DNA of 11,293 nucleotides. Source: Actinomycetes bacterium (GTDB lineage Bacteria; Actinomycetota; Actinomycetes; Actinomycetales; Beutenbergiaceae). The stretch is taken from contig JAJYRV010000041.1 of assembly GCA_021793935.1 (NCBI GenBank), forward strand, positions 1-11,293, written 5' to 3'. Below the pieces are notes generated by a model. It saw nothing but the letters and a program-made list of their open reading frames with translations, ran no database searches and was not told where the DNA came from. The translations under genes and the position numbers were made by a program. Below, piece after piece: positions 1 through 7,175 of this stretch (its first letter is position 1; every line of letters starts with the position of its first letter).

Positions 1-990
1 TTCCTCGCTGCGGCCGGTCAGGCGCATGTATCGCAGCGTCTCTTCGTCGATGGGGAAGATCGCACAGGTGGAACCGTATTCGGGGCTCATGTTCCCGAGC
101 GTCGCCCGGTTGGCGAGGGGAACGTGGGCGACCCCGGGGCCGAAGAACTCGACAAATTTGCCGACGACCCGAGTCCTGCGCAGGAGTTCGGTGACGGTGA
201 GCACGAGGTCGGTCGCCGTGGTGCCTTCCCGCAGCTCCCCGGTGAGTTTCACCCCGATCACTTCGGGGATGAGCATGCTCATCGGTTGCCCGAGCATCGC
301 CGCTTCCGCTTCGATCCCCCCGACGCCCCAACCGAGCACGCCGAGCCCGTTGACCATCGGCGTGTGGGAGTCGGTCCCGACGAGGGTGTCGGGGTAGGCC
401 TCGATCTTGCCATCGCGTTCTCGCGTGAACACGACTCGGGAGAGGTATTCCAGGTTGACCTGGTGGCAGATGCCTGTGTTCGGGGGCACCACCAGGAAAT
501 CATCGAACGCTTGCCGGGCCCACCGGAGTAACTGGTAGCGCTCCTCGTTGCGCTCGAACTCGAGGTTCGCGTTGACCTTGTACGCATCGGGGCGGTCGAA
601 GACGTCCGCGACGACGGAGTGGTCGATCACGAGTTCCGTCGGGATGAGCGGGTTGATCTTGCGGGGGTCCCCGCCGAGGCCCGCCATCGCATCCCGCATG
701 CCTACGAGGTCGACCACACAGGGCACCCCGGTGAAGTCCTGCATCAATACCCGCGCCGGCGTGTAGGGGATCTCGGTGCTCGATTCTGCGTTCGGATCCC
801 ACTGCGCGAGCGCTTTCACATGCTCGGCCGTCACGAGCCGACCGTCCTCATTTCGGAGCAGATTCTCCAGCAGCACCTTCATGCTGTAGGGGAGATTGGC
901 GTTCGTTTCGATCGCATCGAGGCGATGGATTTCGTACTCTTGGTCCGCAACCGTGAACTGGCTCAGGGAATTGAAACTGTTGCTCGTCAT
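1..990 (-). CDS. acnA: Aconitate hydratase, AcnA/IRP1 type (N-terminal 330 residues, 3' end outside window)
   Basis: Aconitase interconverts citrate and isocitrate through cis-aconitate in the cytoplasmic TCA cycle, using a [4Fe-4S] cluster. The visible part reads through as an AcnA-type N-terminus: [19 protein letters not shown] near residue 28, [19 protein letters not shown] near 80, and [20 protein letters not shown] near 210, followed by [15 protein letters not shown]. These are conserved substrate-pocket and fold motifs of the family. Family members are about 890-940 residues, so roughly a third is present. The three cluster-ligand cysteines of the family fall later, outside the window, so an intact active site cannot be confirmed. 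The ATG at 990 is preceded by a GAGGAG ribosome site (998-1003) with a 7-nt spacer, which fixes the start. A likely -10 box lies at 1065-1070. No frameshift is seen. Confidence 0.97.
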   Translation of the reverse strand, partial: MTSNSFNSLSQFTVADQEYEIHRLDAIETNANLPYSMKVLLENLLRNEDGRLVTAEHVKALAQWDPNAESSTEIPYTPARVLMQDFTGVPCVVDLVGMRDAMAGLGGDPRKINPLIPTELVIDHSVVADVFDRPDAYKVNANLEFERNEERYQLLRWARQAFDDFLVVPPNTGICHQVNLEYLSRVVFTRERDGKIEAYPDTLVGTDSHTPMVNGLGVLGWGVGGIEAEAAMLGQPMSMLIPEVIGVKLTGELREGTTATDLVLTVTELLRRTRVVGKFVEFFGPGVAHVPLANRATLGNMSPEYGSTCAIFPIDEETLRYMRLTGRSEE

Positions 991-1064
991 TGCTGCACTC
1001 CTCAAGTAGACCATCGCTCCTGGGCGGCGAGTGCACCGAGGGGCGCGGTGGGACTCTTTTTTCG

Positions 1065-1070
1065 ACCCTA
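1065..1070 (-). promoter_or_regulatory. Possible -10 box of the aconitase promoter
   Basis: Read on the minus strand, the hexamer is TAGGGT. It would place the transcript start near 1058 and leave a leader of about 68 nt before the aconitase ATG. The same hexamer sits just upstream of the FMN riboswitch at 9060-9065. No convincing -35 box is seen; instead a copy of a repeated octamer (1089-1096) occupies that place, which would fit an activator- or repressor-dependent promoter. The call rests on one hexamer and its position. Confidence 0.35.
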
Positions 1071-1088
1071 CTCCGCGGCCCCTCGTTT

Positions 1089-1125
1089 AGGTAGGCGTTT
1101 GCAGCCTTTCGCTGACCAGGTAGGC
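1089..1125. repeat. Two direct copies of AGGTAGGC upstream of aconitase
   Basis: The octamer AGGTAGGC occurs at 1089-1096 and again at 1118-1125, 29 bp apart. The first copy covers the expected -35 region of the aconitase promoter. Direct repeats at this spacing may be a tandem operator. The left copy (TTTAGGTAGGC) faintly resembles half of a DtxR/IdeR iron box, but the right half is missing, so no regulator can be named. Confidence 0.35.
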
Positions 1126-1188
1126 TGGCTGGCCCGCACTCGCGGCCGGCGGCGGTCGGTCACCGCCTGCGTGAGCGCCTCCGGAATC

Positions 1189-2145
1189 TCAGACGACGAC
1201 GGGGGCAGCTGCCTCCTCCGGTTGATCCCGTGGTGGTTCCGCCACGGCTGGCCCCCTCCTGGTGTCCGTGCGTGAGAGCCACACCCAGGTAGCGGCGGTC
1301 ATCACGATCGTCAAGGTCACCGATATGAGGAGCCGGGAGGGGGCGACGTCACCCTGCTCGAGGATCGAGGGGTTGAAGGGGCTGAGGAGGAAGAGACTGA
1401 GGTTATTAGCAGTGTGAAGCACGATGGGAAGTTCGAGCCCGCCGCTCTTCCATACGAGCAGCCCCATGCAGATCGCAAAGACGGCGATATCGATTTGCCC
1501 GAGCCAACCGTACTCGTGCCCGATCATGAAGAAGGGCACGGGCACAAGAATCCCCCAGGGCGGTGATTTCAGCCAGGTTCCGAGCGTCTGTTGCGCCAGG
1601 CCCCGGAAAACGTACTCCTCGGCGGCGCATTGCAGCGGGGTGAGAATGATGATGACCGCGAGCACGGCGGTGGTGCGCAGGTTCAGGCCGGGCCATGAGA
1701 ATCCCTCCGCGCCGGTGAGCAGGAAGGTCGCCGCGATCGAGATTGTGTAGATCGGAAACACGACGGCGGCGGGGCGCCATATTAGTTTCCACCGGATTCG
1801 GCGGGAGGTTGAATGAATGATCCCGCGAGCCCCGCCGCCCCACCTGGAACCCAGCACCGCTGCGGGAAGCATGAGGGCAACCGACCCGAGCATCGCTATC
1901 ATGTCCAGTGGTCGGGTGGGGTCGGTGAACTCGTCGGTCGTGCTCCACCCCACGCCCCCGCCGAGGTGCTCGGCAATCGCTGCGGTCGCAAGGATGAGGC
2001 TCACTAGCACGAGAACCCCGCCGATATACAGCGCGGAGCTAAGAGCTATCGACGCCAGGGGGCGCCACCAGCGGGAAGAGGTCTCCGTCTCGCGGGCGAG
2101 GAGGTGGTAACGAAGCGGTGCGGTTTTCCATGAATCGTGTGTCAC
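1189..2145 (-). CDS. CPBP-family intramembrane glutamic endopeptidase
   Basis: This is a multi-pass membrane protein of 318 residues. CPBP (CAAX protease and bacteriocin-processing, formerly Abi) enzymes cleave membrane-embedded substrates or act in bacteriocin immunity and processing. The three signature motifs are present and in order: the glutamate pair and arginine in EEYVFRG (176-182), FFMIGH with its histidine at 210, and HTANN with H244 and N248. These are the residues the family uses for catalysis. Hydrophobic segments lie around residues 31-58, 84-100, 125-144, 158-172, 200-210, 220-233, 240-257 and 272-290. The C-terminal tail (about 292-318) is acidic and proline-rich, probably cytoplasmic. 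The start is a GTG at 2145 with only a purine run directly upstream (AGGGGGC, very close to the codon), so the start or mode of initiation is uncertain. The gene is divergent from the two-component system, 119 bp away. The substrate is unknown. Confidence 0.9.
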   Translation of the reverse strand: MTHDSWKTAPLRYHLLARETETSSRWWRPLASIALSSALYIGGVLVLVSLILATAAIAEHLGGGVGWSTTDEFTDPTRPLDMIAMLGSVALMLPAAVLGSRWGGGARGIIHSTSRRIRWKLIWRPAAVVFPIYTISIAATFLLTGAEGFSWPGLNLRTTAVLAVIIILTPLQCAAEEYVFRGLAQQTLGTWLKSPPWGILVPVPFFMIGHEYGWLGQIDIAVFAICMGLLVWKSGGLELPIVLHTANNLSLFLLSPFNPSILEQGDVAPSRLLISVTLTIVMTAATWVWLSRTDTRRGPAVAEPPRDQPEEAAAPVVV

Positions 2146-2194
2146 GCCCCCTAGTGTTGTTCGACGGCAGGGGCGCGCGGATCATCCGTTGTTA

Positions 2195-2212
2195 CGGAGT
2201 CCGAAGGCTCCG
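2195..2212. repeat. Short inverted repeat in the divergent promoter region
   Basis: CGGAG (2195-2199) and CTCCG (2208-2212) form a dyad with an 8-nt spacer, midway between the divergent protease and kinase genes. It may be an operator, possibly for the adjacent response regulator, or a weak hairpin in the protease leader. With 5-bp arms in GC-rich DNA it could be chance. Confidence 0.25.
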
Positions 2213-2252
2213 CTTCGTCCTTTTGGGCGATCTGCTCCGCTGCGAGAGTTCT

Positions 2253-2258
2253 TAGAAT
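2253..2258 (+). promoter_or_regulatory. -10 box of an apparently leaderless kinase transcript
   Basis: TAGAAT ends 6 nt before the A of the ATG at 2265. A transcript start at that A gives the classical leaderless arrangement common in actinobacteria. No purine-rich ribosome site precedes the ATG (the six bases are GCTTCT), which supports the idea. No clear -35 box is seen. Confidence 0.5.
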
Positions 2259-2264
2259 GCTTCT

Positions 2265-3494
2265 ATGCCCGCCTCTCCCCTCGCGCAGCATGATGTCAAA
2301 CGGTTGCTGCCATTCTCCGCGAGGTTTCTTCGCGGCTCACCGAAACTACGTGCTGCGGTAATTTCGCTCGCCTGCCTCGTCGTCGGCCTCGGGGTGTTTC
2401 TTTTCAACCTCGGGCTCTCCCTTGATGTCTATGGCGAGGCGGGAATCGACCGGCTCGCAGGCTTCTTTGCGGCTGACCTCATCATGGGGATTCTCGCATG
2501 TTCATTGGTCGGGGTCGCCCGGCGGTCGCTCCCGCTCAACGGACTTATCGCCCTCAGCAGTCTCGTCAGCTCGCTCGCGGGCATGGCGGGCGTCCTTGCT
2601 ATTGCCCGTCTGGGTGAACGCCGTTCCCGAGCGATCAATACCGCCACCGTCGTGGTCCTCACCTTCGCGGGTACAGCGTTTTTCTCTTGGCAAGATGCGG
2701 CGGTGGGCGAGCGAGAATCGATCGCACTCAACGCGCTCGTCGCCGCCCTCATCCCTGTTGCAGCGCTGCTGTGGGGAAATGCACGCGCGTCACGAACTGC
2801 GCTCACTGCCGCAATCGTCGCACAAGCCGAATCAACCCAGGCTGCTCGGGAAGCGGAGATCGAGCGGGTTCGGGCCGACGAGCGCACCGCCCTCGCCCGG
2901 GAGATGCACGATGGGATCTCCCACCAGCTCTCGATCATTGCGATGCATACAGGCGCGATCGCTTATCGGCAGGACCTTAGCCTCGACCAACAACGGGCAT
3001 CAGCGATGACCGCCCGGGACGCTTCGGCCCGGGCCGGAGAAATGCTCCACGAGGTCCTTAGCGCGCTGAGGAGATCCGACCGTTCGACCGCTCCCTCGCC
3101 CACCCCCGCAGACATCCATACTCTCATTTCAAAGGCTCGCAGTGACGGGCTCTCCGCAACTGTAGAGTGGAGGAACGTGAACGAAGAAGCACTTCAGGAA
3201 TTTCCGGCCACCACTCACGCACTCGTGCGGGCAATCACCGAGTTGCTCAACAATGCGAAGAAGTACGCGGCGAAGTCTGAGTTGGTCATCTGTTTAGAGA
3301 AATCCGACGGCGCCATCGTCCTGCTTTCGGAAAACGAAACCGTTGAACGCCCGAGTGACGACGCTCCGCCTCTGGGCACCGGTCACGGGCTTTTAGGGAT
3401 TCAGGAACGAGTCTCCCTCCTCGGTGGTACTTCCCGGTATGGGAGAACCAGCGACGGGACGTTCCGCGTCCGTTTGGAGGTTCCACTGAGGTGA
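2265..3494 (+). CDS. Two-component sensor histidine kinase, HisKA_3 (NarL/DesK-like) family
   Basis: This is a membrane sensor kinase of 409 residues that would autophosphorylate on a histidine and pass the phosphate to the regulator encoded next. About five hydrophobic segments (roughly 28-50, 65-85, 93-114, 124-141 and 155-173) have only short loops, so the signal is probably sensed in or at the membrane. A helical linker (about 180-205) leads to the HisKA_3 box REMHDGISHQLSII, with the phospho-acceptor H215. The ATPase domain has the N-box ELLNNAKKYA (326-335) and the G-box GTGHGLLGI (371-379). All catalytic boxes look intact. The ATG at 2265 lies just after a -10 hexamer, suggesting leaderless translation. 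The stop overlaps the regulator start by 4 bp. The signal is unknown; the divergent protease gene is a reasonable target or partner. Confidence 0.95.
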   Translation: MPASPLAQHDVKRLLPFSARFLRGSPKLRAAVISLACLVVGLGVFLFNLGLSLDVYGEAGIDRLAGFFAADLIMGILACSLVGVARRSLPLNGLIALSSLVSSLAGMAGVLAIARLGERRSRAINTATVVVLTFAGTAFFSWQDAAVGERESIALNALVAALIPVAALLWGNARASRTALTAAIVAQAESTQAAREAEIERVRADERTALAREMHDGISHQLSIIAMHTGAIAYRQDLSLDQQRASAMTARDASARAGEMLHEVLSALRRSDRSTAPSPTPADIHTLISKARSDGLSATVEWRNVNEEALQEFPATTHALVRAITELLNNAKKYAAKSELVICLEKSDGAIVLLSENETVERPSDDAPPLGTGHGLLGIQERVSLLGGTSRYGRTSDGTFRVRLEVPLR

Positions 3495-4162
3495 GCCACG
3501 ATCACATCCGCGTACTCCTTGTTGATGACGAGCCGCTCATGCGCGCCGGCATCCGGCTCATGGTCGACGGCGTTGACGGTATCGAGGTCATTGGTGAGGC
3601 CGCAGATGGCCACGAAGCCATTGAGGCCGTAGCCCACCATGATCCCGATGTTGTGCTCATGGATATCCGGATGCCGCGCATGGACGGGTTGGAGGCAACG
3701 CGGGTGCTGAAGGACTCCGAGGCGAGGGCGAGCATCGTCGTCCTCACGGCTTTTGACACGGACAACTTTCTGCTCGATGCGTTGCGCCTGGGCGCGTGTT
3801 CGTTCCTATTGAAGGATTCCACTCCCGAGGCGTTGCTACGCGCGATCCGTGACGCAGCCACCGGTCAACCAATGGTCTCTGCTCAAGTGCTCCAGCGGCT
3901 CGTTGCTCTTGCCCGCCTTCCTCAGGACGAGCCCGACGAGGTGCCTGGCCCGAGCGTTCCTCCCCCTCCACCTCGGTACGTGACCGCGCGGGAGTGGGAA
4001 GTAGCCCGGTGCATTGCGCAAGGACTGACGAATGCAGAGATTGCCGAGACCCTATTTCTCAGCCCGACAACGATAAAGACCCACCTCGCGAGTCTGTTCG
4101 CGAAACTGCACGTGACCAACCGTGTGCAACTCGCCATCCGCGTGCTGGAAGCAGAGCGCTAA
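3491..4162 (+). CDS. Response regulator, NarL/FixJ type (REC + LuxR HTH)
   Basis: This 223-residue DNA-binding regulator is the partner of the kinase just upstream. The receiver domain (about 5-122) has the acidic pair in LLVDDEPLMRAG, the phospho-acceptor D58 in VVLMDIRMPRMDG, the switch threonine T86 and the conserved K108 in FLLKDS. A proline-rich linker (PSVPPPPPRYV) leads to a LuxR-type helix-turn-helix at about 163-221, with TNAEIAETLFLSPTTIKTHL as its core. The GTG start at 3491 sits within GTGA, overlapping the kinase stop. It has a GGAGG site at 3476-3480, so the two proteins are probably translationally coupled. Targets are not shown by sequence; autoregulation and control of the divergent protease are inferences. 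Confidence 0.96.
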   Translation: MSHDHIRVLLVDDEPLMRAGIRLMVDGVDGIEVIGEAADGHEAIEAVAHHDPDVVLMDIRMPRMDGLEATRVLKDSEARASIVVLTAFDTDNFLLDALRLGACSFLLKDSTPEALLRAIRDAATGQPMVSAQVLQRLVALARLPQDEPDEVPGPSVPPPPPRYVTAREWEVARCIAQGLTNAEIAETLFLSPTTIKTHLASLFAKLHVTNRVQLAIRVLEAER

Positions 4163-4164
4163 GA

Positions 4165-4184
4165 CCCCTTGACGCAAGGGGGTT
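4165..4184 (+). terminator. Hairpin after the two-component operon
   Basis: CCCCTTG (4165-4171) and CAAGGGG (4175-4181) form a perfect 7-bp stem with a 3-nt loop, starting three bases after the regulator stop. Only GTT follows, not a proper T-run, so if it terminates it is a weak intrinsic terminator. The -35 box of the next gene begins right at its 3' side. Confidence 0.5.
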
Positions 4185-4211
4185 GTGAACCAGCCCGGCA
4201 GTTCTTAGCGT
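4183..4211 (+). promoter_or_regulatory. Promoter of the 185-residue conserved gene
   Basis: TTGTGA (4183-4188) and TAGCGT (4206-4211) are separated by exactly 17 nt, a good vegetative-sigma spacing. The predicted transcript start is near 4218, about 43 nt before the GTG start at 4261. Confidence 0.5.
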
Positions 4212-4247
4212 GGGGCAACGCCACAGCCGAGGCGTGAAGAGCCCCAC
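4210..4247 (+). promoter_or_regulatory. Nested dyad in the leader of the 185-residue gene
   Basis: The outer arms GTGGGGC (4210-4216) and GCCCCAC (4241-4247) are perfectly complementary. Inside them ACGCC (4218-4222) and GGCGT (4231-4235) pair around an 8-nt loop, leaving an asymmetric internal loop of A opposite GAAGA. The structure ends 2 nt before the AAGGAGG ribosome site (4250-4256). It could be a cis-acting RNA element or a DNA operator. If the promoter above is right, the transcript begins inside the left outer arm, which favours an operator or an upstream start. It matches no riboswitch class I recognise. Confidence 0.4.
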
Positions 4248-4260
4248 CCAAGGAGGACCC

Positions 4261-4818
4261 GTGAGCACCGCAACCGACATCATCAGTAAGTGGCCCGACG
4301 AATCCCGTCAGGCCGCGCAGCTCGTCGTCGATAAATATGGCGAACCTCAGGAGACGACCCCCTCGCTCCTGGTTTGGCACCAGCCCGGTCCGTGGAAACG
4401 GATGACCGCCACGGCAGAATTTTCTGAGCACCAGTTCCCCTCTCCCCATAACGATTCTGTGGAATCCGTGATCGGATTTCACGTTCCGCCCCAGAAGGTT
4501 TCGGAACTCGCAGCGTTCGATGGCAGCGTCGTGGTGGACCGGACCCAGGGAGAACTCTCCGCTCGGTGCCACGACGAGGAGGCGAATAACCTCGCTCTTA
4601 ATCTGGCCCGGGACATCGTGACTGACCAGCGCAGCGTAAGCGACGCACGGCAGTACTACGCGAAAGAGTTTCTTGACTACCGGCGGGGGCTGCCCACCCC
4701 CTACATGAACGAACTTCGCTTCGGAGGCGATGCTGATGCCGCGGATCCCGGAGAGGCGATCATCTCCGACGCCGAGCTCGAGCGCGCGGCGAAGGAAGGT
4801 ACGAAGCGCTCCGGCTGA
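4261..4818 (+). CDS. Conserved hypothetical protein, 185 residues
   Basis: This is a soluble protein without signal peptide or membrane segment; its function is unknown. The start is the GTG at 4261, chosen because a strong AAGGAGG site (4250-4256) precedes it by 4 nt. An in-frame ATG at 4210 exists but lies within the promoter and dyad. The N-terminal part (KWPDESRQAAQLVVDKYGEP) and the central segments LLVWHQPGPWKRM, IGFHVPP and ELAAFDGSVVVDRTQGELSA, followed by RCHDEEANNLALNLARDIVT, resemble from memory a widespread uncharacterised family with YG-P-E, WH-GPWKR and RGE-SARC-E motifs. The conserved tryptophan, histidine, arginine and cysteine suggest a ligand-binding or enzymatic role, but none can be assigned. 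It is preceded by its own promoter and followed by convergent genes, so it is probably monocistronic. Confidence 0.85.
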   Translation: MSTATDIISKWPDESRQAAQLVVDKYGEPQETTPSLLVWHQPGPWKRMTATAEFSEHQFPSPHNDSVESVIGFHVPPQKVSELAAFDGSVVVDRTQGELSARCHDEEANNLALNLARDIVTDQRSVSDARQYYAKEFLDYRRGLPTPYMNELRFGGDADAADPGEAIISDAELERAAKEGTKRSG

Positions 4819-5000
4819 GCGGGACGCTGCAGGAAGAAAACGGCCGCGGGAAGCTCATTCTCCGTTCGCCATTGCTCCCCGGGGGCGGAACCACACTGCG
4901 ATCTGAGCGGACCGCGCGTCCTTACCGGTGGATGGATCCTCTCCACGCCGCTTTCGCTGCGCGCGGGACTCGGGCGAAGGATATCCCCCTCGCACGAGGC

Positions 5001-5021
5001 CCGCAGTCGAAGATCCTGCGG
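5001..5021. terminator. Possible hairpin between convergent genes
   Basis: CCGCAG (5001-5006) and CTGCGG (5016-5021) pair around a 9-nt loop in the 214-bp gap between the stops of two convergent genes. That position suits a bidirectional terminator. No T-run follows on either strand, so the assignment is weak. Confidence 0.25.
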
Positions 5022-5032
5022 TGCGCAATCAT

Positions 5033-6253
5033 TCAACCGTTGCGTTCCAGACGCACTTGCACGATATGCTCGGCGTCGAGGATCGCCCGCACCGACTCGA
5101 TGGGGCCGGAACTGGGCTGGCCCAGGACACGTTCGGTGCCGGCCACCATGGCCGAGCACGCGTAGTACACGGAGCCCGCAGTATCCGTCTCCTTACAGTC
5201 CTCGACCTCGATCTCCCCGAATGGCTCGCCGCTCTCGGGCGAGGCCCATTCCTGCCCTTTCATCCAGGCCTCCAGATCCTCCGGTCCGAAGGATTCTGGC
5301 ACGCGGTAGCTCCGCTTGAAGTTTTCGCCATTGCTTGTCCTATACCCTTCCGCCTCGATTTCGCGCCAGTCTTCAGGCACGGGAATCGCGTACGCACGCT
5401 CGACCGTCTCGTCGGATACATCCCAGTCGGGTGGCACGTACGCGTGATACTTCAGCCGGACCACGAGTTCGGGTTCGCCGTGTTCCGAGATTGGCTCACG
5501 GAACTGGGCACGGATGAAGTATTCGGCCTCTTCGCCCTCCGGCGGCACGGCTCGGGCCTCACAGCGAGCGCTGTCCGCCGTGCACTCGTCGATCTCGATC
5601 GCCCCGAATGCCTCGCCGGCGGCGGGCGTCGTCCACTCGGGCCCTTCCAACCACTCTTTGAGGTCCTCGAAGGTGAACGAGTCGGCGACTTCGAACCTCT
5701 GCTCTACGAACCCCGATGGCTCCGGGCCCTCTTCGGTCGTCTTCATGAACTCAGGGATTCCGGTCTCGGAGGCCTCGATACTCGTGCGTTCCCAGTCGGC
5801 CATGACTGGAATGGTCGCGGCGCGCTCGGGCAGGGCGTCGAGTTCCTCGGTGCCCGCCAGATGCCACCAGCGGATGTTCAACACGGTCATGGCGATGGGA
5901 AAGAACATCACGAACACGAGCACGATCTGCAGGAACCAACGCAGCCACCCCAGAGCCATGCCCACCCCGGGCGAGAACGTCTCCTCGTAGTCCTCACCGT
6001 AATCTCGCCCGCCCGTCTTGGGAGTCCCCCACATACCGAACGCACCGAACGTGAGCACGAGGCTCACCAGTAGGAAGGCGACGGCGAGCGTGGCGGGGAT
6101 CCAATGCATACGGTCGAAGATCGGCAGGAGCCCGAAGAACCAAAACCCCCATGCCAGGCACGCGAGCACAAGGTGGGCCACAACGAGGATACCGGCGGCG
6201 CGCAGACCGCTGCCGCGACTCATCGCAGCGAGATTGATCCTAGGCATTCGCAT
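5033..6253 (-). CDS. Membrane protein with duplicated extracytoplasmic domain, function unknown
   Basis: This 406-residue protein has three membrane segments near the N-terminus (about 18-42, 51-74 and 102-126) and a large, acidic, probably extracytoplasmic C-terminal part. That part is a tandem duplication: about 148-272 and 290-404. Each copy opens with IPV-x-x-DW, contains a matching core (SFTFEDLKEWLEGPEW against SFGPEDLEAWMKGQEW), then EAFGAIEIDEC against EPFGEIEVEDC, and ends with a V-x-V/L-R-L strand. Each copy carries two cysteines (224/231 and 353/366), which could form one disulfide per domain outside the cell. I know no family name. The start is ambiguous: ATGs at 6253, 6247 and 6223 are in frame, with only a weak AGGG before the first two. 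It lies 99 bp downstream of the PH-like gene on the same strand and could be co-transcribed with it. Confidence 0.85.
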   Translation of the reverse strand: MRMPRINLAAMSRGSGLRAAGILVVAHLVLACLAWGFWFFGLLPIFDRMHWIPATLAVAFLLVSLVLTFGAFGMWGTPKTGGRDYGEDYEETFSPGVGMALGWLRWFLQIVLVFVMFFPIAMTVLNIRWWHLAGTEELDALPERAATIPVMADWERTSIEASETGIPEFMKTTEEGPEPSGFVEQRFEVADSFTFEDLKEWLEGPEWTTPAAGEAFGAIEIDECTADSARCEARAVPPEGEEAEYFIRAQFREPISEHGEPELVVRLKYHAYVPPDWDVSDETVERAYAIPVPEDWREIEAEGYRTSNGENFKRSYRVPESFGPEDLEAWMKGQEWASPESGEPFGEIEVEDCKETDTAGSVYYACSAMVAGTERVLGQPSSGPIESVRAILDAEHIVQVRLERNG

Positions 6254-6352
6254 GCTGCCCTACGTTAACGAAGCACGCGCATCCTTGAAAAGCTCGGCCC
6301 GTCGGACGGTCAATGCCGCAGCCAGTTGATTCGGAATTGCTCACGCACGGCG

Positions 6353-7048
6353 CTAGGGCACCTGGTTCGCAGCGGCCTCTCGCATTCTTACGAGAAACCC
6401 AGCAAGGTCGATGACGCGCGGCTCAAGCACTCCCACCACGAGGGAAGTCGCGGGAAGGCCACGCTTATTTCTCCGCTTGAACAACCCGGAAACGGTGCCG
6501 TCGCGCATCGTGATCGTCAGGAGTAGGCGCCCGGGTTTCACTGGTAACCGACGGCGATTAGCTAACACAGAGATCGCGGCGATCTCACGCCAGGGAACGG
6601 AGAAGAGCAGGACCTCTCCCCCACTGCTGCGGCGAAACGACCGGATCTCGCCTCGCGTGATCACCAGGCGCGGCTGCACCGCAGGCACCACGAACGTCCA
6701 ACATACGGCAGCGACCAATGCCTGCAGGAGGATCAGCAGGAGCGCGCAGCCGATCACCAGGGTAGCGAAACTCATGAACGAGGGATTTGCTAGCGGATTC
6801 CATGTCGAGACCGGCGTGAAAAGGAACAGGAGCGAAACCAGGGCGACGAGGGCCCATGCTCCGATTGCGTGGCGGGCCGTCTTGGCGGGACTGATGGGAA
6901 ACGCTACTTCTCCGGCACGGTTCAACTCGTCGACCCAGCCTTGAATGCGATGTGAATCGGCGGAACCGAGGATCTCCCGCGTGTCTCTTTCAAACTTTGA
7001 GACTCGACGCGGGGAGTTTCGCTCTCGTCGCAACGGTTCATCAGCCAC
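6353..7048 (-). CDS. Membrane protein with PH-like C-terminal domain, function unknown
   Basis: This is a 231-residue protein. A basic N-terminal part (1-58) precedes two hydrophobic segments (about 60-80 and 92-120). A cytoplasmic tail (about 124-225) then shows the strand pattern of bacterial PH-like domains: LVITRGEIRSFRR, FSVPWREIAAISVL, LLLTITMRDGTV, and a C-terminal helix. Such two-TM/PH-like proteins are common in actinobacteria and uncharacterised. The GTG start at 7048 has an AGGA site at 7056-7059 with a 7-nt spacer. An ATG a few bases further in is out of frame. It precedes the duplicated-domain gene on the same strand and is divergent from the ArsR remnant. The PH-like call rests on pattern, not on a search. 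Confidence 0.8.
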   Translation of the reverse strand: MADEPLRRERNSPRRVSKFERDTREILGSADSHRIQGWVDELNRAGEVAFPISPAKTARHAIGAWALVALVSLLFLFTPVSTWNPLANPSFMSFATLVIGCALLLILLQALVAAVCWTFVVPAVQPRLVITRGEIRSFRRSSGGEVLLFSVPWREIAAISVLANRRRLPVKPGRLLLTITMRDGTVSGLFKRRNKRGLPATSLVVGVLEPRVIDLAGFLVRMREAAANQVP

Positions 7049-7126
7049 CCGCTCATCCTACTCACCTTCCCTTCCCCCGCCGCCGTAGCCCTCCCAAAAT
7101 GAGGAAGAAAAGTGACGCTCTCCCGT

Positions 7127-7154
7127 TATCGTTTCGGCGCACCTCACTATCGTT
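7127..7154. repeat. Direct repeat TATCGTT, 21 bp apart, upstream of the ArsR remnant
   Basis: TATCGTT occurs at 7127-7133 and 7148-7154. The 21-bp period is two helical turns, so one protein dimer pair could contact both on one face. The site lies in the divergent region between the PH-like gene and the ArsR remnant and may be an old operator. Only seven bases repeat, so chance is possible. Confidence 0.25.
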
Positions 7155-7175
7155 AAGCAATCCCACAATTAAGGA

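Noticed and set aside
619..1275. Open frame of 218 codons on the plus strand
   Set aside because: It is antisense to the aconitase start and its upstream region, with no family features.
4210..4260. ATG at 4210 as start of the 185-residue gene
   Set aside because: It lies in the -10 region and dyad and has no ribosome site, whereas GTG 4261 follows AAGGAGG.
4960..5032. tRNA-like fold in the convergent gap
   Set aside because: Small hairpins are present, but there is no TTCGA T-loop, acceptor pairing or anticodon arm of tRNA type.
4928..6073. Open frame of 381 codons on the plus strand
   Set aside because: It is antisense to the duplicated-domain membrane gene, has no credible ribosome site and yields a low-complexity, arginine-rich product. 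The minus-strand frame shows clear membrane segments and an internal protein repeat, so this is a codon-bias shadow.
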